DNA of 7,412 nt from Spirochaetes bacterium GWF1_49_6. GTDB taxonomy: Bacteria > Spirochaetota > Brevinematia > Brevinematales > GWF1-51-8. Below, one piece after another: positions 5,963-7,412 of this stretch. Below the pieces are notes generated by a model. It worked only from the letters and a program-made list of their open reading frames with translations. It ran no database searches and was not told the DNA's origin. The position numbers were made by a program, and so were the translations under genes. How positions within the stretch are numbered: the stretch's first letter is position 1; every line of letters begins with the position of its first letter. The stretch lies in NCBI GenBank assembly GCA_001829395.1, contig MIBD01000017.1, positions 8,323 to 15,734 of the forward strand, in the 5' to 3' direction.

Positions 5963-6460
5963 CTAATCGGGGAGAATTTTATTTAGATCGATTTCCAGAT
6001 TGCTGTATACCCGCTCAATTCTTTCATAGAGTTTCTCGTTCCGTGTGACAATTCGCCGGCCGAGATATTTTATCAATTCCTTTTTTACCGTAAGTACCTC
6101 TACCACCCGTTTCTTCTTCGCCTCGATATTCCCCCAGACTACCTCGGTTTCCTGACTTCTGCGAATATGCGTAGACGGGACATATCCCACCAATCGTTCC
6201 ATGAATTCGGTGCGCTTAATTTTTTCCATAGTCTCTGTGGTCTCGCGCGACATCTCTTTGGTCTCGTCGGAGCCAAGTATCATAATCTCGAAAAACCCGA
6301 TATCTTTTATATCCCGCATATAACAATCCACCGCTTCTTCTTCGAAGATTCGGCAGATATAAGTATAAATCTTTTCCATTTTACTTTTCGGCAGGACAGC
6401 ACGTATGAGAAAATAAAATACGTCGAGTAAAAAAACTGCGCTTTTTCTTTTCAGCCTCAT
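5963..6460 (-). CDS. Hypothetical charged protein, function unknown
   Basis: This is a 165-residue protein that I do not recognise. It starts with a basic segment (MRLKRK), then a hydrophobic stretch SAVFLLDVFYFLIRAVLP (7-24) that could anchor it to the membrane or pack as a helix. The rest is highly charged, with Glu/Lys/Arg-rich helical stretches at 65-90 and 112-160 that may form a coiled coil. No catalytic motif is visible. The start at 6460 has no good ribosome binding site. A four-codon reading frame (ATG at 6471, TGA at 6459-6457) overlaps it as ATGA and could supply ribosomes. A start at Met28 (6379) would drop the hydrophobic segment and has no better site. It begins 19 bases after the RecQ-like gene stop, so it is probably in that operon and may be its functional partner. 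Confidence 0.6.
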   Translation of the reverse strand: MRLKRKSAVFLLDVFYFLIRAVLPKSKMEKIYTYICRIFEEEAVDCYMRDIKDIGFFEIMILGSDETKEMSRETTETMEKIKRTEFMERLVGYVPSTHIRRSQETEVVWGNIEAKKKRVVEVLTVKKELIKYLGRRIVTRNEKLYERIERVYSNLEIDLNKILPD

Positions 6461-6479
6461 TCAATACCCATTCGTTCGA

Positions 6480-7295
6480 TTATATCCCTCTTATAAAAAT
6501 CGTTTTACCCCAACCTGAAAACTCTGCCAGACCTCTATTCTTCAGCGCGAACAGCGCCGCGAGAGCGTCGTCCATTCGTATACCCCTAAGAGCGCCGTAC
6601 CCCGGATAAGAAATATCGTGACGGTGCGTCCCGTAACCCAACTCGAATAGACGTTCGCGGGTGAACGCTTTCCCGCGGGTTCTCAGAAGCGCGAGCAGGG
6701 CGGTTTCCATCTCCGTGAGCCCCTTCGTCCCTTGCGAAATGCAATAATCGCATACCCCGCAATCCCCGCCGGAACCGTCGATCATCGCTATCCTGCAGCG
6801 GGATCGGGATAACCAGCCGCGCATCGCGTCGATATCATCTCTATCGTCGTCTTCTCCGGCACGGGCATAAAAATCCTCATACCCCCGCCAATCGCTTAAT
6901 ACTTCGACCGACATCCCTTTCCGGTTCTCTACCTTTTTTATATCGGAAACCAGCCCCTTAATCCGAAGCGGAGAATTAAAATACACCATATATTCCCATT
7001 CGCCGGAGAGTTCAGGGCAAAAATTGTCTGTAATTAGAATATAAGGCTTTTCTAACTTTTTCAACCTTTTATCGATAGATTCTTTCGTTTCTTCCTTTTC
7101 TATTGTCAGGACATTAGGCTGATTACAAGTATTTTTTAGGGAATACTTAAAAAATCCTTTCCAGTAATCCGAACCCGTTATAATAATGGAGTTTGTTTGA
7201 CGGGGAAATTTCCGAAGCAGATAATCAATTTTATCGCCGATAAACCGCACTGAAATCTTTACCAGGTCCTCGCGCAGAAAGGATCGATCCGACAT
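6480..7295 (-). CDS. RecQ C-terminal-like protein: degenerate helicase lobe 2, zinc-binding site and winged helix, no ATPase lobe
   Basis: This 271-residue protein matches the second half of RecQ helicase. Residues 167-185 hold Cys167, Cys179, Cys182 and Cys185 in C-x11-CGVCDYC, the four-cysteine zinc pattern of RecQ (CGNCDIC in E. coli) with a shortened first loop. Residues 192-271 fit the winged-helix RQC domain (FTRERLFELGYG, then LKNRGLAEF and a final strand). Residues 20-135 follow the layout of helicase lobe 2: IDYLLRKF and SIIITGS, then ILITDNF, then MVYFNSP. The motif VI stretch that should read QxxGRxGR is instead VSDIKKVENRKG, so no arginine finger is apparent. Walker A and DEAH motifs are absent because lobe 1 is missing. 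It is probably a DNA-binding protein without helicase activity (inference). The ATG, after GGAG, follows the upstream stop by one base. Pseudogene status is possible but the frame is intact. Confidence 0.68.
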   Translation of the reverse strand: MSDRSFLREDLVKISVRFIGDKIDYLLRKFPRQTNSIIITGSDYWKGFFKYSLKNTCNQPNVLTIEKEETKESIDKRLKKLEKPYILITDNFCPELSGEWEYMVYFNSPLRIKGLVSDIKKVENRKGMSVEVLSDWRGYEDFYARAGEDDDRDDIDAMRGWLSRSRCRIAMIDGSGGDCGVCDYCISQGTKGLTEMETALLALLRTRGKAFTRERLFELGYGTHRHDISYPGYGALRGIRMDDALAALFALKNRGLAEFSGWGKTIFIRGI

Positions 7296-7296
7296 T

Positions 7297-7412
7297 TCAC
7301 TCCGCCGAATGATCGTTTTGCCGAGCCTCGGCTACGGCAATAGTATTCGGACCTGTTTCTTTGGATTTATACCTGATCTGCTGTAATGCACTTAACAGCT
7401 CTTCTTCGGTCA
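7297..7412 (-). CDS. End of an unidentified gene at the right edge (38 codons visible)
   Basis: An open frame enters from the right edge and stops at TGA (7299-7297), one base before the RecQ-like start (TGA-A-ATG). The visible peptide runs TEEELLSALQQIRYKSKE to EARQNDHSAE. The codon cut by the edge reads nTG, so this may be a complete mini-gene starting there or the tail of a longer protein. The first part loosely recalls the N-terminus of AlbA_2/Schlafen-like proteins (ELL..L..IR...ET....V.EA), but 38 residues are too few to claim a family. The tight junction makes translational coupling with the RecQ-like gene likely. Its last codons also contain the GGAG ribosome binding site of that gene. 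Confidence 0.5.
   Translation of the reverse strand, partial: TEEELLSALQQIRYKSKETGPNTIAVAEARQNDHSAE

Noticed and set aside
7296..7328. In-frame upstream extension of the RecQ-like gene reading PRLGKTIIRRSE, resembling a Walker A GKT
   Set aside because: A TAG stop lies directly before it, the true gene has an ATG with GGAG, and the upstream gene uses another frame. The GKT is most likely chance.

Overview
All convincing genes in this window lie on the minus strand, so transcription runs from right to left. A signal-peptide beta-barrel protein and a lipoprotein point to a diderm (two-membrane) bacterium. PurS is a separate small subunit, as in organisms with a PurS/PurQ/small-PurL enzyme and unlike gammaproteobacteria with one large PurL. 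The barrel-lipoprotein pair and the STAS/kinase set would fit a spirochaete or another deep-branching diderm lineage. That placement is a guess from gene content.

Reading in the direction of transcription: (1) At the right edge is the end of a short or truncated gene (7297-7412). It is coupled to a 271-residue protein that looks like the C-terminal half of RecQ: an apparently catalysis-dead second helicase lobe, the four-cysteine zinc site and a winged helix. A charged 165-residue protein of unknown function follows (5963-6460). (2) Next come a TPR-type lipoprotein (4891-5880) and, 16 bases later, an outer-membrane beta-barrel protein of the FadL/PorV/UPF0164 general type (3723-4874). They are probably one envelope operon. 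(3) A 176-base intergenic region carries a good sigma70-like promoter with a 9-bp dyad just upstream. It precedes a five-gene partner-switching cluster: STAS protein, RsbW-like serine kinase, then three more STAS proteins (1601-3546). A second well-formed promoter sits between the kinase and the last three STAS genes. (4) The window ends with purS, murB and the start of ddl (1-1541), which join purine synthesis to peptidoglycan precursor synthesis. purS and murB overlap by one base.

The two most unusual parts are the cluster with four STAS antagonist-like genes but only one kinase, and the RecQ-derived protein without an ATPase lobe. In the cluster, the phospho-acceptor site is Ser in three proteins and Thr in the fourth, and no sigma factor or PP2C phosphatase is nearby. 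No tRNA, rRNA, CRISPR array, insertion sequence or convincing rho-independent terminator was seen. No gene-free stretch exceeds 300 bases.
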